From contig NZ_JAILYJ010000021.1 in assembly GCF_019793465.1 (NCBI RefSeq), forward strand, positions 1 to 64,000: a DNA stretch of 64,000 nt. Reading direction: 5' to 3'. The notes under the pieces were generated by a model. That model searched no databases, was not told the origin of the DNA, and was given only the letters and a program-made list of their open reading frames with translations. This document shows, piece by piece, positions 42,315-51,097 of the stretch. How positions within the stretch are numbered: position 1 is the first letter of the stretch; every line of letters starts with the position of its first letter. The translations under genes and the position numbers were made by a program. This DNA comes from Rhizobium croatiense (GTDB lineage Bacteria > Pseudomonadota > Alphaproteobacteria > Rhizobiales > Rhizobiaceae).

Positions 42315-45005
42315 TCAGGCAGCGAGATCGCGCAGGACCGTCTGCAGGATGCCGCCATTGTTGAGGTAGATCACCTCGTCGAGCGTATCGACACGCGACA
42401 GCAGCGGAACGTCCTTCACGGTGCCGTCGCTATAGGTGATTTTGGCGATCTTCCGCTCGCGCGGGTTGATCTTGTCCAGGCCCTCGATGGTGACGAGTTC
42501 GTCGCCCTTGAGGCCGAGGCTCTGCCAGGTCGTGCCCTCTTCGAAGACGAAGGGGATGACGCCCATGCCGACGAGGTTCGAGCGATGGATACGCTCGAAA
42601 GACTGGGCGACCACCGCCTTGACGCCGAGCAGGTTGGTGCCCTTGGCCGCCCAGTCGCGCGAGGAGCCGTTGCCGTATTCGACACCGGCGAAGATGACGA
42701 GCGGCACACCTTCGGCCTTGTACTGCATCGCCGCGTCGTAGATCGACGTCTCTTCCTTCGACGGGTAGTGGATGGTGTAGCCACCTTCCTTGCCGTTCGG
42801 GCCGAGCATGTGGTTGCGGATGCGGATATTGGCAAACGTGCCGCGCATCATCACTTCATGGTTGCCGCGCCGCGTGCCGTACTGGTTGAAGTCGGCAACG
42901 GAAACGTCATGACCGATCAGATAGGCGCCGGCCGGCGATGCTGCCTTGATCGAACCGGCCGGAGAGATGTGGTCGGTGGTGATCTTGTCACCGAACAGAC
43001 CGAGGACGCGCGCGCTCTTGATGTCGGCGACGCCGGTGCCCTTCTTGCCCATGCCGACGAAGTAAGGCGGGTTCTGGACATAGGTCGAATCGTCGTCCCA
43101 GGCATAGGTCTGGCCCGGCGGGACCTGGACGGCCTGCCAGTTGACGTCGCCCTTGAAGACGTCGGCATACTTGCTTTCGTAGAGCTCGCGGGTCACGTAT
43201 TTCAGGATGAATTCCTGGACTTCCTTCGAAGTCGGCCAGATGTCCTTGAGGTAGACGGGGTTGCCATTCTGGTCTTCGCCGATCGGCTCCTTCGTCAGGT
43301 CCTTCTGAACCGTGCCGGCAAGCGCGTAGGCGACGACGAGCGGCGGCGAAGCGAGGTAGTTCGCCTGGACGTCAGGCGAGATACGGCCTTCGAAGTTACG
43401 GTTGCCGGAAAGCACGCCGGATACGATCAGGCCCTTGTCGTTGATCGTCTTCGAGATCGGCGCCGGCAGCGGGCCGGAATTGCCAATGCAGGTAGTGCAG
43501 CCGAAGCCGACGAGGTTGAAGCCGAGCTTGTCGAGGTCGGCCTGCAGGCCCGACTTGGCGAGATATTCGCCGACGACCTGCGATCCCGGAGCGAGCGAGG
43601 TCTTGACCCACGGCTTGGTCTTCAGGCCCTTGGCAACGGCGTTGCGGGCAAGAAGGCCGGCAGCGATCAGCACCGACGGGTTGGAGGTGTTGGTGCAGGA
43701 GGTGATGGCGGCAATCGCCACGTCGCCATGGCCGAGATCGAAATCCGTGCCTTCGACCGCATAGCGGTTGGCAAGCTGGCCGGGCTTCTTGTAGTCGGCT
43801 TCCATCGAGCCTGCGAAACCGGAAGCGATGTTTTCGAGCGCGATGCGGCCTTCCGGACGCTTCGGGCCGGCCATCGACGGGACGACGTCGCCGAGGTCGA
43901 GTTCCAGCGTGTCGGTGAAGACGAGATCGGAACCATCGCCTTCGCGCCACATGCCCTGAGCCTTCGAATAGGCTTCGACCAGCGCGATCCGGTCATGCGT
44001 GCGGCCGGACATGGTGAGGTAGTTGATGGTTTCGCCGTCAACAGGGAAGAAGCCGCAGGTGGCACCATATTCCGGGCCCATATTGCCGATCGTCGCACGG
44101 TCGGCGAGCGGCATGTTGTCCATGCCGGGGCCGAAAAATTCGACAAACTTCGAAACGACGCCCTTCTTGCGCAGCATCTGCACGACGGTGAGAACGAGGT
44201 CGGTCGCGGTGACGCCTTCCTTGAGCTTGCCGGTCAGCTTGAAGCCGATGACTTCGGGCAGCAGCATCGAAACCGGCTGGCCGAGCATCGCGGCTTCCGC
44301 TTCGATACCGCCCACGCCCCAGCCGAGAACGCCGAGACCGTTGATCATCGTCGTGTGGCTGTCTGTGCCGACGCAGGTATCGGGATAGGCGATCGTCTCG
44401 CCGTCCTCTTCCTTGGTCCAGACGGTCTGGCCGAGATATTCGAGATTGACCTGATGACAGATGCCGGTGCCGGGAGGCACGACGCGGAAATTCTTGAAGG
44501 CCTGCTGGCCCCACTTCAGGAAGCGGTAGCGCTCGCCGTTGCGCTGGTATTCCAGCTCGACGTTACGGGCGAAAGCCTGCGGCGTGCCGAATTCGTCGAC
44601 GATGACGGAGTGATCGATGACGAGATCGACCGGAACGAGCGGGTTGATCTTCTCGGGATCGCCGCCGAGCGACACCATCGCGTCGCGCATCGCGGCAAGG
44701 TCGACGACGGCGGGAACGCCGGTGAAGTCCTGCATCAGCACGCGCGCCGGGCGATAGGCGATTTCGTTTTCGACCGCACCCTTGTTGTTGAGCCACTCGG
44801 CAACGGCCAGGATGTGCTCCTTGGTGACCGATTGGCCGTCTTCGAAGCGCAGCAGGTTTTCGAGCAGCACCTTCATCGAATAGGGAAGCTTCGACACGCC
44901 GGCCAGACCGTTTGCCTCAGCCTTGGGCAGGCTGTAATAGACATAGTCCTTCCCGTTCACCGAAAGCGTGGAACGACAATTGAAACTGTCAAGAGATTTA
45001 GACAC
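42315..45005 (-). CDS. acnA: Aconitate hydratase A
   Basis: The 896-residue monomeric TCA-cycle enzyme converts citrate to isocitrate. Visible hallmarks are the 4Fe-4S cysteines in AAITSCTNTSNPSV (near residue 434-447) and GFGCTTCIGNSG (near 499-510), DSHTTMINGLGVLGWGVGGIEAEAAMLGQP, and the swivel domain EYGNGSSRDWAAKG. Length is standard. An antisense frame of 812 codons covers most of it and is an artefact of GC-rich codon use. It diverges from ccmA across 262 bases. Confidence 0.98.
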   Translation of the reverse strand: MSKSLDSFNCRSTLSVNGKDYVYYSLPKAEANGLAGVSKLPYSMKVLLENLLRFEDGQSVTKEHILAVAEWLNNKGAVENEIAYRPARVLMQDFTGVPAVVDLAAMRDAMVSLGGDPEKINPLVPVDLVIDHSVIVDEFGTPQAFARNVELEYQRNGERYRFLKWGQQAFKNFRVVPPGTGICHQVNLEYLGQTVWTKEEDGETIAYPDTCVGTDSHTTMINGLGVLGWGVGGIEAEAAMLGQPVSMLLPEVIGFKLTGKLKEGVTATDLVLTVVQMLRKKGVVSKFVEFFGPGMDNMPLADRATIGNMGPEYGATCGFFPVDGETINYLTMSGRTHDRIALVEAYSKAQGMWREGDGSDLVFTDTLELDLGDVVPSMAGPKRPEGRIALENIASGFAGSMEADYKKPGQLANRYAVEGTDFDLGHGDVAIAAITSCTNTSNPSVLIAAGLLARNAVAKGLKTKPWVKTSLAPGSQVVGEYLAKSGLQADLDKLGFNLVGFGCTTCIGNSGPLPAPISKTINDKGLIVSGVLSGNRNFEGRISPDVQANYLASPPLVVAYALAGTVQKDLTKEPIGEDQNGNPVYLKDIWPTSKEVQEFILKYVTRELYESKYADVFKGDVNWQAVQVPPGQTYAWDDDSTYVQNPPYFVGMGKKGTGVADIKSARVLGLFGDKITTDHISPAGSIKAASPAGAYLIGHDVSVADFNQYGTRRGNHEVMMRGTFANIRIRNHMLGPNGKEGGYTIHYPSKEETSIYDAAMQYKAEGVPLVIFAGVEYGNGSSRDWAAKGTNLLGVKAVVAQSFERIHRSNLVGMGVIPFVFEEGTTWQSLGLKGDELVTIEGLDKINPRERKIAKITYSDGTVKDVPLLSRVDTLDEVIYLNNGGILQTVLRDLAA

Positions 45006-45169
45006 GAGAGACCCCGTTTCTGATAGCCAACACAGTCGTGCGAACGCCTATGCACTTAATGCACATCAGGATGCGGGTACGGCCATTTCCGCTGTCCGCA
45101 CGTGGAACAGATGCTCCAAGTTCGGCGCAAGGATGAAATTCACGCCGACCGCTGGCGTGGTTGCAGGTC

Positions 45170-45197
45170 TTATAGATAATTTCCTAAAAACTTGCCA
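45170..45197 (-). promoter_or_regulatory. Possible acnA promoter
   Basis: On the minus strand TGGCAA (45192-45197), a 16-base spacer and CTATAA (45170-45175) make a plausible promoter, giving a 5' leader of roughly 155 bases before acnA. An alternative -35-like TTGACC lies at 45209-45214. Confidence 0.4.
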
Positions 45198-45267
45198 TAC
45201 CCGGAAACGGTCAAAATCGGACATTTTTTGACCCCTCCGAAAGCCGAAACGAAGAAAGAGCCAATGC

Positions 45268-45915
45268 ATGCATCTCACCGCCGAAAATCTGGCCGCAAGG
45301 CGCGGTGACGATCTCATTTTCGTTAACATTTCCTTTTACTTGGCAGCCGGCGAGGCACTCGTTCTCACTGGCAGAAATGGATCGGGAAAGTCCACTTTGC
45401 TACGCGTTGTCGCCGGCCTCCTGAGGCCGGAAAAGGGCACTGTCATCTTTCATGGCGACGGCAGCCGGGGAGGCCGGCATCCCGGCGAGGTCTGCCACTA
45501 CCTCGGCCATCGAAATGCGATGAAGAATGAACTTACGGTTGCAGAGAACCTTGATTTCTGGAGCGCCTTCCTCGGCGAAACGGATGCACCCGCCGGCCTA
45601 CCCCTCGAAGCGGCAGCCGAAGCCGTCGGCCTTTCGGGAATAACCCATCTTCCCTTCGGCTATCTCTCCGCCGGCCAGCAGCGCCGATTCGCCTTCGCCA
45701 AGCTGCTCGTTTCCCACCGGCCCGTCTGGATCCTCGACGAGCCCACAGCGGCCCTCGATGCCAGCGCCGATCGGCTGTTTGCCGGATTGATCGAAGCGCA
45801 TCTGGCGAAAGGCGGCATCGTGCTGGCGGCGACACATCAGCCGCTGGGGCTGAAGAATGTGCAGGAATTGAAGATGACGGGCTTTGCCGGCGTGGATCAG
45901 GGGGTGTGGGGATGA
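45268..45915 (+). CDS. ccmA: Heme exporter ATP-binding protein CcmA
   Basis: A 215-residue ABC ATPase with Walker A TGRNGSGKST (near residues 35-44), signature LSAGQQRRFAFAKLL and Walker B VWILDEPTAALD. With CcmB, CcmC and CcmD it acts in system I cytochrome c maturation, freeing holo-CcmE. It overlaps ccmB by four bases. First gene of the ccmABCDG operon; its own promoter lies in the gap shared with acnA. Confidence 0.94.
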   Translation: MHLTAENLAARRGDDLIFVNISFYLAAGEALVLTGRNGSGKSTLLRVVAGLLRPEKGTVIFHGDGSRGGRHPGEVCHYLGHRNAMKNELTVAENLDFWSAFLGETDAPAGLPLEAAAEAVGLSGITHLPFGYLSAGQQRRFAFAKLLVSHRPVWILDEPTAALDASADRLFAGLIEAHLAKGGIVLAATHQPLGLKNVQELKMTGFAGVDQGVWG

Positions 45916-46571
45916 CCGCCCTCTTCCTCCGCGACCTCAAGCTCTCTATCCGCGCCGGGGGCGGTGCGTTGATCGGAGTACTATTCTTCCTGACCGTCGT
46001 CGCCGTCATTCCCTTCGGCGTCGGCCCGGATCTCAAGCTTCTTTCCCGTATCGGCCCCGCCATCGTCTGGATCGGCGCCCTGCTTGCAGCCCTTCTTGGC
46101 CTCGACCGCCTGTTCCAGGCCGAGCGCGACGATGGATCGCTCGACCTGATGCTGACGCGGGAAACACCGCTTGTCCTCACCGTACTGGTCAAATGCTGTG
46201 CCCACTGGACGGCCACCAGCCTGCCTTTGGTCATCGCCTCGCCGCTGCTCGGCCTCTTCATGAATATGGACGAGACGGCGATCGGCGCGACCGCGCTGAC
46301 GCTGCTCGTCGGTTCGCCGGCCATCACCTTCATCGGCGCCGTCGGCGCCGCCGTTGCCGTCGCCCTGCCCCGTGGTGGCCTGCTGGTCTCGATCCTGGTC
46401 CTGCCGCTGACCATCCCGGTTCTGATCTTCGGCGTCAGCGCCACCTATGCCGCCGTCGAGGATCCCGTCCCGTTCCTGCCACCCTTCCTCATCCTGACCG
46501 CACTGACGCTGTTCTTCGCGGTGATCGGCCCGGCCGCCGCTGCGCTTGCGCTGCGAAACGCGTCGGATTGA
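45912..46571 (+). CDS. ccmB: Heme exporter permease CcmB
   Basis: A 219-residue membrane protein with six predicted segments, the CcmB partner of CcmA. The conserved block near residues 60-82 is LLGLDRLFQAERDDGSLDLML. ATG 45912 overlaps the ccmA stop (ATGA); ATG 45906 is a less likely start. ccmC follows after 47 bases. Confidence 0.94.
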   Translation: MTALFLRDLKLSIRAGGGALIGVLFFLTVVAVIPFGVGPDLKLLSRIGPAIVWIGALLAALLGLDRLFQAERDDGSLDLMLTRETPLVLTVLVKCCAHWTATSLPLVIASPLLGLFMNMDETAIGATALTLLVGSPAITFIGAVGAAVAVALPRGGLLVSILVLPLTIPVLIFGVSATYAAVEDPVPFLPPFLILTALTLFFAVIGPAAAALALRNASD

Positions 46572-46618
46572 ATGCCATTCGATTGCGGGAAAAGCCGGAT
46601 CAAGGTAAGGAAGCAGCC

Positions 46619-47380
46619 ATGAACGACACAAGCCTTGCCATCCGCAAATTCAGCGATCTCGCCAACCCGACGCTGTTTCTGGCGCTGGCGGCCCGCGTCA
46701 TCCCCTGGTTGGCCGGCATCACCGCGCTCTGTTTCGCGGCCGGCCTCTATCTCAGCTTCTCCACCGAAGGCGATTACCAGCAGGGCGAGACCGTCCGTAT
46801 CATGTATATCCACGTCCCGGCCGCCTGGCTCTCGATGATGTGCTACACGATCATGAGTGTCTCGGCGATCGGCACACTGGTCTGGCGCCATCCGCTGGCC
46901 GACGTCTCCGCCAAGGCCGCAGCCCCGCTCGGCGCCGCCTTCACTCTGCTGGCGCTCGTCACCGGCTCGCTCTGGGGCAAACCGATGTGGGGCACCTGGT
47001 GGGTCTGGGACGCCCGCCTGACCTCCGTTTTCGTCCTCTTTCTGATGTATCTCGGCCTGATTGCGCTGAGCCGCGCCATCGACGATCCGTCGAGGGCCGC
47101 GCGGGTCTGCGCCGTGCTTATTCTCGTCGGCTTCGTCAACATTCCGATCATCAAGTTCTCCGTCGAATGGTGGAACACGCTGCACCAGTCGGCGAGCGTG
47201 CTCAGGATCGGCGGTCCGGCGATCGACCCGGAATTCCTGCGCCCGCTCCTCGTCATGGCGATCGCCTTCACGCTCCTCTTCTTCACCTTGCACATCATGG
47301 CGATGAGGAACGAAATCTGGCGCCGCCGCATCGCCGCACAGCGCCGTCTCGCCGCCCGGATGGCGAGCCGGGAGGAATAG
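46619..47380 (+). CDS. ccmC: Heme lyase/handling protein CcmC
   Basis: A 253-residue membrane protein with the tryptophan-rich WWVWDARLTS motif (near residues 127-136) that binds heme at the outer face, and six segments. It loads heme onto CcmE. ATG 46619 (MNDTSLAIRKF) was chosen because the longer frame enters ccmB. ccmD follows after 4 bases. Confidence 0.95.
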   Translation: MNDTSLAIRKFSDLANPTLFLALAARVIPWLAGITALCFAAGLYLSFSTEGDYQQGETVRIMYIHVPAAWLSMMCYTIMSVSAIGTLVWRHPLADVSAKAAAPLGAAFTLLALVTGSLWGKPMWGTWWVWDARLTSVFVLFLMYLGLIALSRAIDDPSRAARVCAVLILVGFVNIPIIKFSVEWWNTLHQSASVLRIGGPAIDPEFLRPLLVMAIAFTLLFFTLHIMAMRNEIWRRRIAAQRRLAARMASREE

Positions 47381-47384
47381 ACCC

Positions 47385-47552
47385 ATGACGCATGCTTTCT
47401 ACGTCTACGCCTCTTACGGCTTTGCAGCCCTCGTGACGGTCGCGGTCGCCGTCTGGACCTGGGCCGACGGGCGGGCGCGCCGCCGTGAACTCGCAGCCCT
47501 CGAAGCCGCAGGCATTCGCCGCCGCTCGGCGCGCGCGGGGGACGGCGAATGA
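47385..47552 (+). CDS. ccmD: Heme exporter protein CcmD
   Basis: A 55-residue protein, MTHAFYVYASYGFAALV followed by a hydrophobic segment and a basic, Arg-rich tail, as in CcmD. It releases holo-CcmE from CcmABC. It is too short for routine gene calling, but it fills the gap between ccmC and ccmG exactly: 4 bases after ccmC and a four-base ATGA overlap with ccmG. Confidence 0.9.
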   Translation: MTHAFYVYASYGFAALVTVAVAVWTWADGRARRRELAALEAAGIRRRSARAGDGE

Positions 47553-48157
47553 ACGAGGCGCCCGAAACCAAAACCATAAGGCCGCGCGGACTTGGTCGCT
47601 ACGCTCTGGCGCTTCTGCCGCTGATGGTCTTCGGCGCCATTGCCGCGACGGCCGCCAAGATGCTCTACGACCAGGATTTCCATGGCAAGAACATCGCCGA
47701 AATCCCATCGGCCCTGATCGGCACCAAGGCGCCGGCGCTGAACCTTCCGCCGCTCGACGGGGCAAACCTGCCGGCGCTCACCGATGCGGCGATCAAGGGC
47801 AAGCTGACCCTCGTCAACGTTTTCGCCTCCTGGTGCATCCCCTGCAGGGACGAACATCCGATCTTGAAGGAACTGGCGAAAGACGGTCGGCTCAACATCG
47901 TCGCCATCAATTACAAGGACAAGAACGACAACGCCCTGCGTTTCCTCGGCGAACTCGGAAATCCCTATCGGGCGATCGGCATCGATCCAAACGGCAAGGC
48001 GGCGATCGACTGGGGTGTCTACGGTATCCCGGAAAGCTATCTGGTCGGCGCCGACGGCACGATCCTCTACAAGCGCGTCGGCCCCTTCGACGATATCAGC
48101 CTGAAGGAAGGGCTGTTTCCAGCGATGGAAAAGGCGCTGGCGAAGCCGGCTTCGTAA
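47549..48157 (+). CDS. ccmG: Cytochrome c biogenesis thioredoxin CcmG/DsbE
   Basis: A 202-residue membrane-anchored periplasmic thioredoxin with one N-terminal membrane segment and the active site WCIPC (near residues 95-99). It reduces the CxxCH cysteines of apocytochrome c. It overlaps ccmD by four bases and ends the run. ccmE, ccmF and ccmH are not in this window. Confidence 0.94.
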   Translation: MNEAPETKTIRPRGLGRYALALLPLMVFGAIAATAAKMLYDQDFHGKNIAEIPSALIGTKAPALNLPPLDGANLPALTDAAIKGKLTLVNVFASWCIPCRDEHPILKELAKDGRLNIVAINYKDKNDNALRFLGELGNPYRAIGIDPNGKAAIDWGVYGIPESYLVGADGTILYKRVGPFDDISLKEGLFPAMEKALAKPAS

Positions 48158-48199
48158 GTCAAGAAAGACCCCTCCCCACAAGGGGGTTGCCGAGGCAGG

Positions 48200-48787
48200 T
48201 TAAGCTCCACCCTGCCAGACCTTGATCGCCTCCACCGGCCAGACCAGCATCAGCACGTTCAGCGTCAGATTATCGCGGATGACATAGCCGGTGAAAATCT
48301 CGAAGAAGATGGCGATCGCCACCGTGACCGCCACCGGCGCCCGTGAGGCGAAAAAGAAACCGACGCACATGAAGGCGGTGTCCATTGCCGAATTCAGGAT
48401 GCTGTCGCCGTAATAATCGAGCGCGATCGTCGCCGTGCGGTAGCGGTCGATGATTAGCGGCGAATTTTCGAGCAGTTCCCAGCCGGATTCGATCACCAGT
48501 GCCAGGAGCAGCCGCGCCGCCAGCGGCTTGCGGCGCAGGACCAGGTGGCCGAGCCCGTAGAACAGGAAGCCGTGGATGATGTGCGACGGCGTGTACCAGT
48601 CGGACAGATGCTGCGAATTGCCGCTGGTATTGACCCCGTCTTCCCACAGCTTGACATAACCGCAGGCGCAGATCGGCACCCGGCCCATCAGATATTCGGC
48701 GACGACCTGGGAGGCCAGCACCGCAAGACAGGCGACCAGCCAGAAGCTCTGGTGTCTGACTCGATATTCGGCGTCCGCTGTGCTCAC
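48200..48787 (-). CDS. DUF2585 (UPF0314) membrane protein
   Basis: A 195-residue protein with about four membrane segments and the DUF2585 motifs MGRVPICACGYVKLWEDGV, SQHLSDWYTPSHIIHG and SGWELLENSPLIIDRYR. Function unknown. Its start overlaps the ispZ stop by 4 bases, so the two membrane proteins are co-translated. Confidence 0.9.
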   Translation of the reverse strand: MSTADAEYRVRHQSFWLVACLAVLASQVVAEYLMGRVPICACGYVKLWEDGVNTSGNSQHLSDWYTPSHIIHGFLFYGLGHLVLRRKPLAARLLLALVIESGWELLENSPLIIDRYRTATIALDYYGDSILNSAMDTAFMCVGFFFASRAPVAVTVAIAIFFEIFTGYVIRDNLTLNVLMLVWPVEAIKVWQGGA

Positions 48788-49428
48788 GTCTCACCGTCCG
48801 TTTCCAGGTTGACGCTATGTTTCAGCACCAGCGGCATTTGCGCTAGCGTGAAGATGATGGTGATCGGCATCGTGCCCCAGACTTTGAAGGCGACCCAGGC
48901 ATCGTCCGAAAAATTGCGCCAGACGACTTCGTTCAGCACGGCTAGGAATAGGAAGAAGACGCCCCAGCGGATGGTAAGCTTGCGCCAACCCTCTGCATCG
49001 AGCTGGAAGGCAGCGTTGAAGACATAACCGAGCAGCGAGCGGCCGAAGGCAAGCCCGCCGAGCAGCGCGACTCCGAAGAGCGCATTGACGATGGTCGGCT
49101 TCATTTTGATGAAGGTCTCGTTCTGCAGCCAGATCGACAGAGAGCCGAAGATAACGACGACGATGCCGGAGACAAAGGGCATGATCGGCAAATGGCCGAG
49201 CACGATCTTCGACACGATCAGCGAAGTGACTGTCGCTGCCATAAAAAGCGCGGTCGCGACAAACAGAGGACCGCCCAGTTCCGAAAGGGCAGGAAATATT
49301 TCCACCAGCCATTGACCGCGCAGATTGGCAAAAAAGAAGACCATCAGCGGCCCGAGTTCCAGCGCCAGTTTCAGCATCGGATGATGGCGGTCGGCGGCGC
49401 TCGGGGTGATATCGCTTTCGGTGGTCAT
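48784..49428 (-). CDS. ispZ: Inner membrane protein IspZ/YciB (septation protein A)
   Basis: A 214-residue protein with about five membrane segments and the YciB blocks LKLALELGPLMVFFFAN, PTIVNALFGVALLGGL and WVAFKVWGTMPITIIFTLAQMP. It is linked to cell envelope elongation and septation. It lies 78 bases downstream of ftsY and is probably in the ftsY-ispZ-DUF2585 run found in Rhizobiales. Confidence 0.93.
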   Translation of the reverse strand: MTTESDITPSAADRHHPMLKLALELGPLMVFFFANLRGQWLVEIFPALSELGGPLFVATALFMAATVTSLIVSKIVLGHLPIMPFVSGIVVVIFGSLSIWLQNETFIKMKPTIVNALFGVALLGGLAFGRSLLGYVFNAAFQLDAEGWRKLTIRWGVFFLFLAVLNEVVWRNFSDDAWVAFKVWGTMPITIIFTLAQMPLVLKHSVNLETDGET

Positions 49429-49506
49429 GCGTTCTTCGAACCTGCTACTTCTAAAAATTCGTTTCCCGACCGTCCCTTGCAGGCCTTCGGCGGCTTATCT
49501 GTGGCA

Positions 49507-51081
49507 TCATTGGGGAAGCCCGGCAATGGCGTGGGCGAAATCCTCGGCCTCGAACGGCTCCAGATCGTCGACACCCTCGCCGACGCCGATGAAATAGACC
49601 GGCAGCTTGTGCTTGGCGGAGATCGCGACGAGAATGCCGCCGCGCGCCGTGCCGTCGAGCTTGGTCATGATTAGCCCGTTGACGCCGGCGACATTGCGGA
49701 AGATCTCGACCTGGCTCAGCGCATTCTGCCCCGTCGTGGCGTCGAGTGTCTGCAGCACCGTATGCGGCGCATCGGGATCGAGCTTGCCGAGCACCCGCAC
49801 GATCTTCTCGAGCTCGGCCATCAGCTCGGCCTTGTTCTGCAGGCGGCCGGCGGTATCGACGATCAGCACGTCGCATTTCTTCGCTTTCGCCTGTTCGAAG
49901 GCGTCATAGGCAAGGCCGGCGGCATCGGCGCCGAGCTTGGTGCCGACGAATTCGGATTTGGTCCGCTCGGCCCAGATCTTCAACTGCTCGATCGCCGCCG
50001 CGCGGAACGTATCGCCGGCCGCCAGCATCACCTTCAGCCCGGCGCCCGAAAGCTTTGCCGCCAGCTTGCCGATCGTCGTGGTCTTGCCTGTGCCGTTGAC
50101 GCCGACGACAAGGATGACGTGCGGCTTGTGCGAGAGATCGAGCTGCAGCGGCTTGGCGACCGGCTTCAGGACCTTGGCGATTTCGGACGCCATGATGCGG
50201 CTGACATCCTCGCCGGTGACGTCCTTGCCGTAACGTTCGGACGCAAGCGTATCGGTGACGCGCAGCGCCGTCTCGACACCGAGATCGGCCTGGATCAGCA
50301 GGTCTTCGAGATCCTGCAGCGTCTCGTCGTCGAGCTTGCGCTTGGTGAAGAGCGCGGTGATCTGATTGGTGAGCTGCGAGGAGGTGCGCGCAAGCCCGTT
50401 GCGCAGCCGCTGGAACCAGCTGAGTTTCGCCTGTGGAGCGACAGGCTGCGGTTCGACGATCGCGGGGCCGGTGGCGAAGCCTTTGGGGAGGATGGGCTCA
50501 ACCGCTGGCGCTAGCTCCATCTCCAATGGCGGCAAGGGCGTTTCGGTGGAAAGCTCGCGATCGACGGCTTCCCCCCCTACCCTGCCGGGCATCCCCCCCA
50601 CAGGTGGGGGGAAACTCGCGGCGATGTGTTCCGCCACATTGACGGCATCAGCCGAAGCAGCCGGCTCACTCTCCGCATGTGCAGACTCGCTTTCCACATC
50701 CATGGACTGGCGAGCGGCATCCGACTGCTCAGTCCCCCCACCTGTGGGGGGGACGCCCGGCAGGGTAGGGGGGGTATCTTGCTCGGCTTCCGCCTCGGCC
50801 TCCAGTAGCGACAACGGCACGACGCCCATGTCGCCCAGATGATCGGCCGGCGGCAGCACTTCCGTTTCAGCCGCGACAGGTTCCGGCTCTCCTGACGCTT
50901 CATCGACATCCGCCGCCGGTCCACCACCCGCATCCATCTCCTCGGGAAGAACGGGATCGTCGGCGACCGGCAGATCTTCGTCGCGCGAGCGCGGCTCGAG
51001 TTCCCTTTCCACGGCATCGGGCACGGGCTCTTCAGCCGGCTTGCCGAAGGTGAAGACCTTTTTGATGAAACTGAGAGCCAT
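49507..51081 (-). CDS. ftsY: Signal recognition particle receptor FtsY
   Basis: A 524-residue protein with a long acidic N-terminal A domain (about 1-205) and the NG GTPase domain (about 220-524). The NG domain has GVNGTGKTTTIGKLA, DTAGR, TKLDGTARGG and the terminal FEAEDFAHAIAGL. It docks Ffh-ribosome complexes at the membrane. The A domain is long because it contains two arms of an inverted repeat (see repeat entries), read as TLPGVPPTGGG and PPPVGGMPGRVGG. It follows mtaB by 16 bases. Confidence 0.95.
   Translation of the reverse strand: MALSFIKKVFTFGKPAEEPVPDAVERELEPRSRDEDLPVADDPVLPEEMDAGGGPAADVDEASGEPEPVAAETEVLPPADHLGDMGVVPLSLLEAEAEAEQDTPPTLPGVPPTGGGTEQSDAARQSMDVESESAHAESEPAASADAVNVAEHIAASFPPPVGGMPGRVGGEAVDRELSTETPLPPLEMELAPAVEPILPKGFATGPAIVEPQPVAPQAKLSWFQRLRNGLARTSSQLTNQITALFTKRKLDDETLQDLEDLLIQADLGVETALRVTDTLASERYGKDVTGEDVSRIMASEIAKVLKPVAKPLQLDLSHKPHVILVVGVNGTGKTTTIGKLAAKLSGAGLKVMLAAGDTFRAAAIEQLKIWAERTKSEFVGTKLGADAAGLAYDAFEQAKAKKCDVLIVDTAGRLQNKAELMAELEKIVRVLGKLDPDAPHTVLQTLDATTGQNALSQVEIFRNVAGVNGLIMTKLDGTARGGILVAISAKHKLPVYFIGVGEGVDDLEPFEAEDFAHAIAGLPQ
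50571..50612. repeat. Palindromic repeat arm inside ftsY (left)
   Basis: A C-rich tract leading into a CCCCCACAGGTGGGGG palindrome, whose reverse complement recurs at 50733-50774 with one substitution and one added base. Both arms lie in the A-domain coding region of ftsY, in frame. The pattern resembles the short palindromic intergenic repeats common in rhizobia. Confidence 0.85.
50733..50774. repeat. Palindromic repeat arm inside ftsY (right)
   Basis: This is the inverted partner of 50571-50612, about 120 bases away. It is read in ftsY as Thr-Leu-Pro-Gly-Val-Pro-Pro-Thr-Gly-Gly-Gly. The two arms could form a very stable hairpin in the mRNA. Confidence 0.85.
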
Positions 51082-51097
51082 GAGAATTCCGTGAAAG

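Noticed and set aside
42585..45023. 812-codon open frame antisense to acnA
   Set aside because: It is rich in Arg/Asp/Val in the pattern of reverse-complemented GC-rich codons, has no domain, and aconitase on the other strand is beyond doubt.
48165..48199. Palindromic repeat after ccmG
   Set aside because: The CCCCTCCCCACAAGGGGG stretch resembles the rhizobial repeat arm seen in ftsY but is too short and degraded to annotate.
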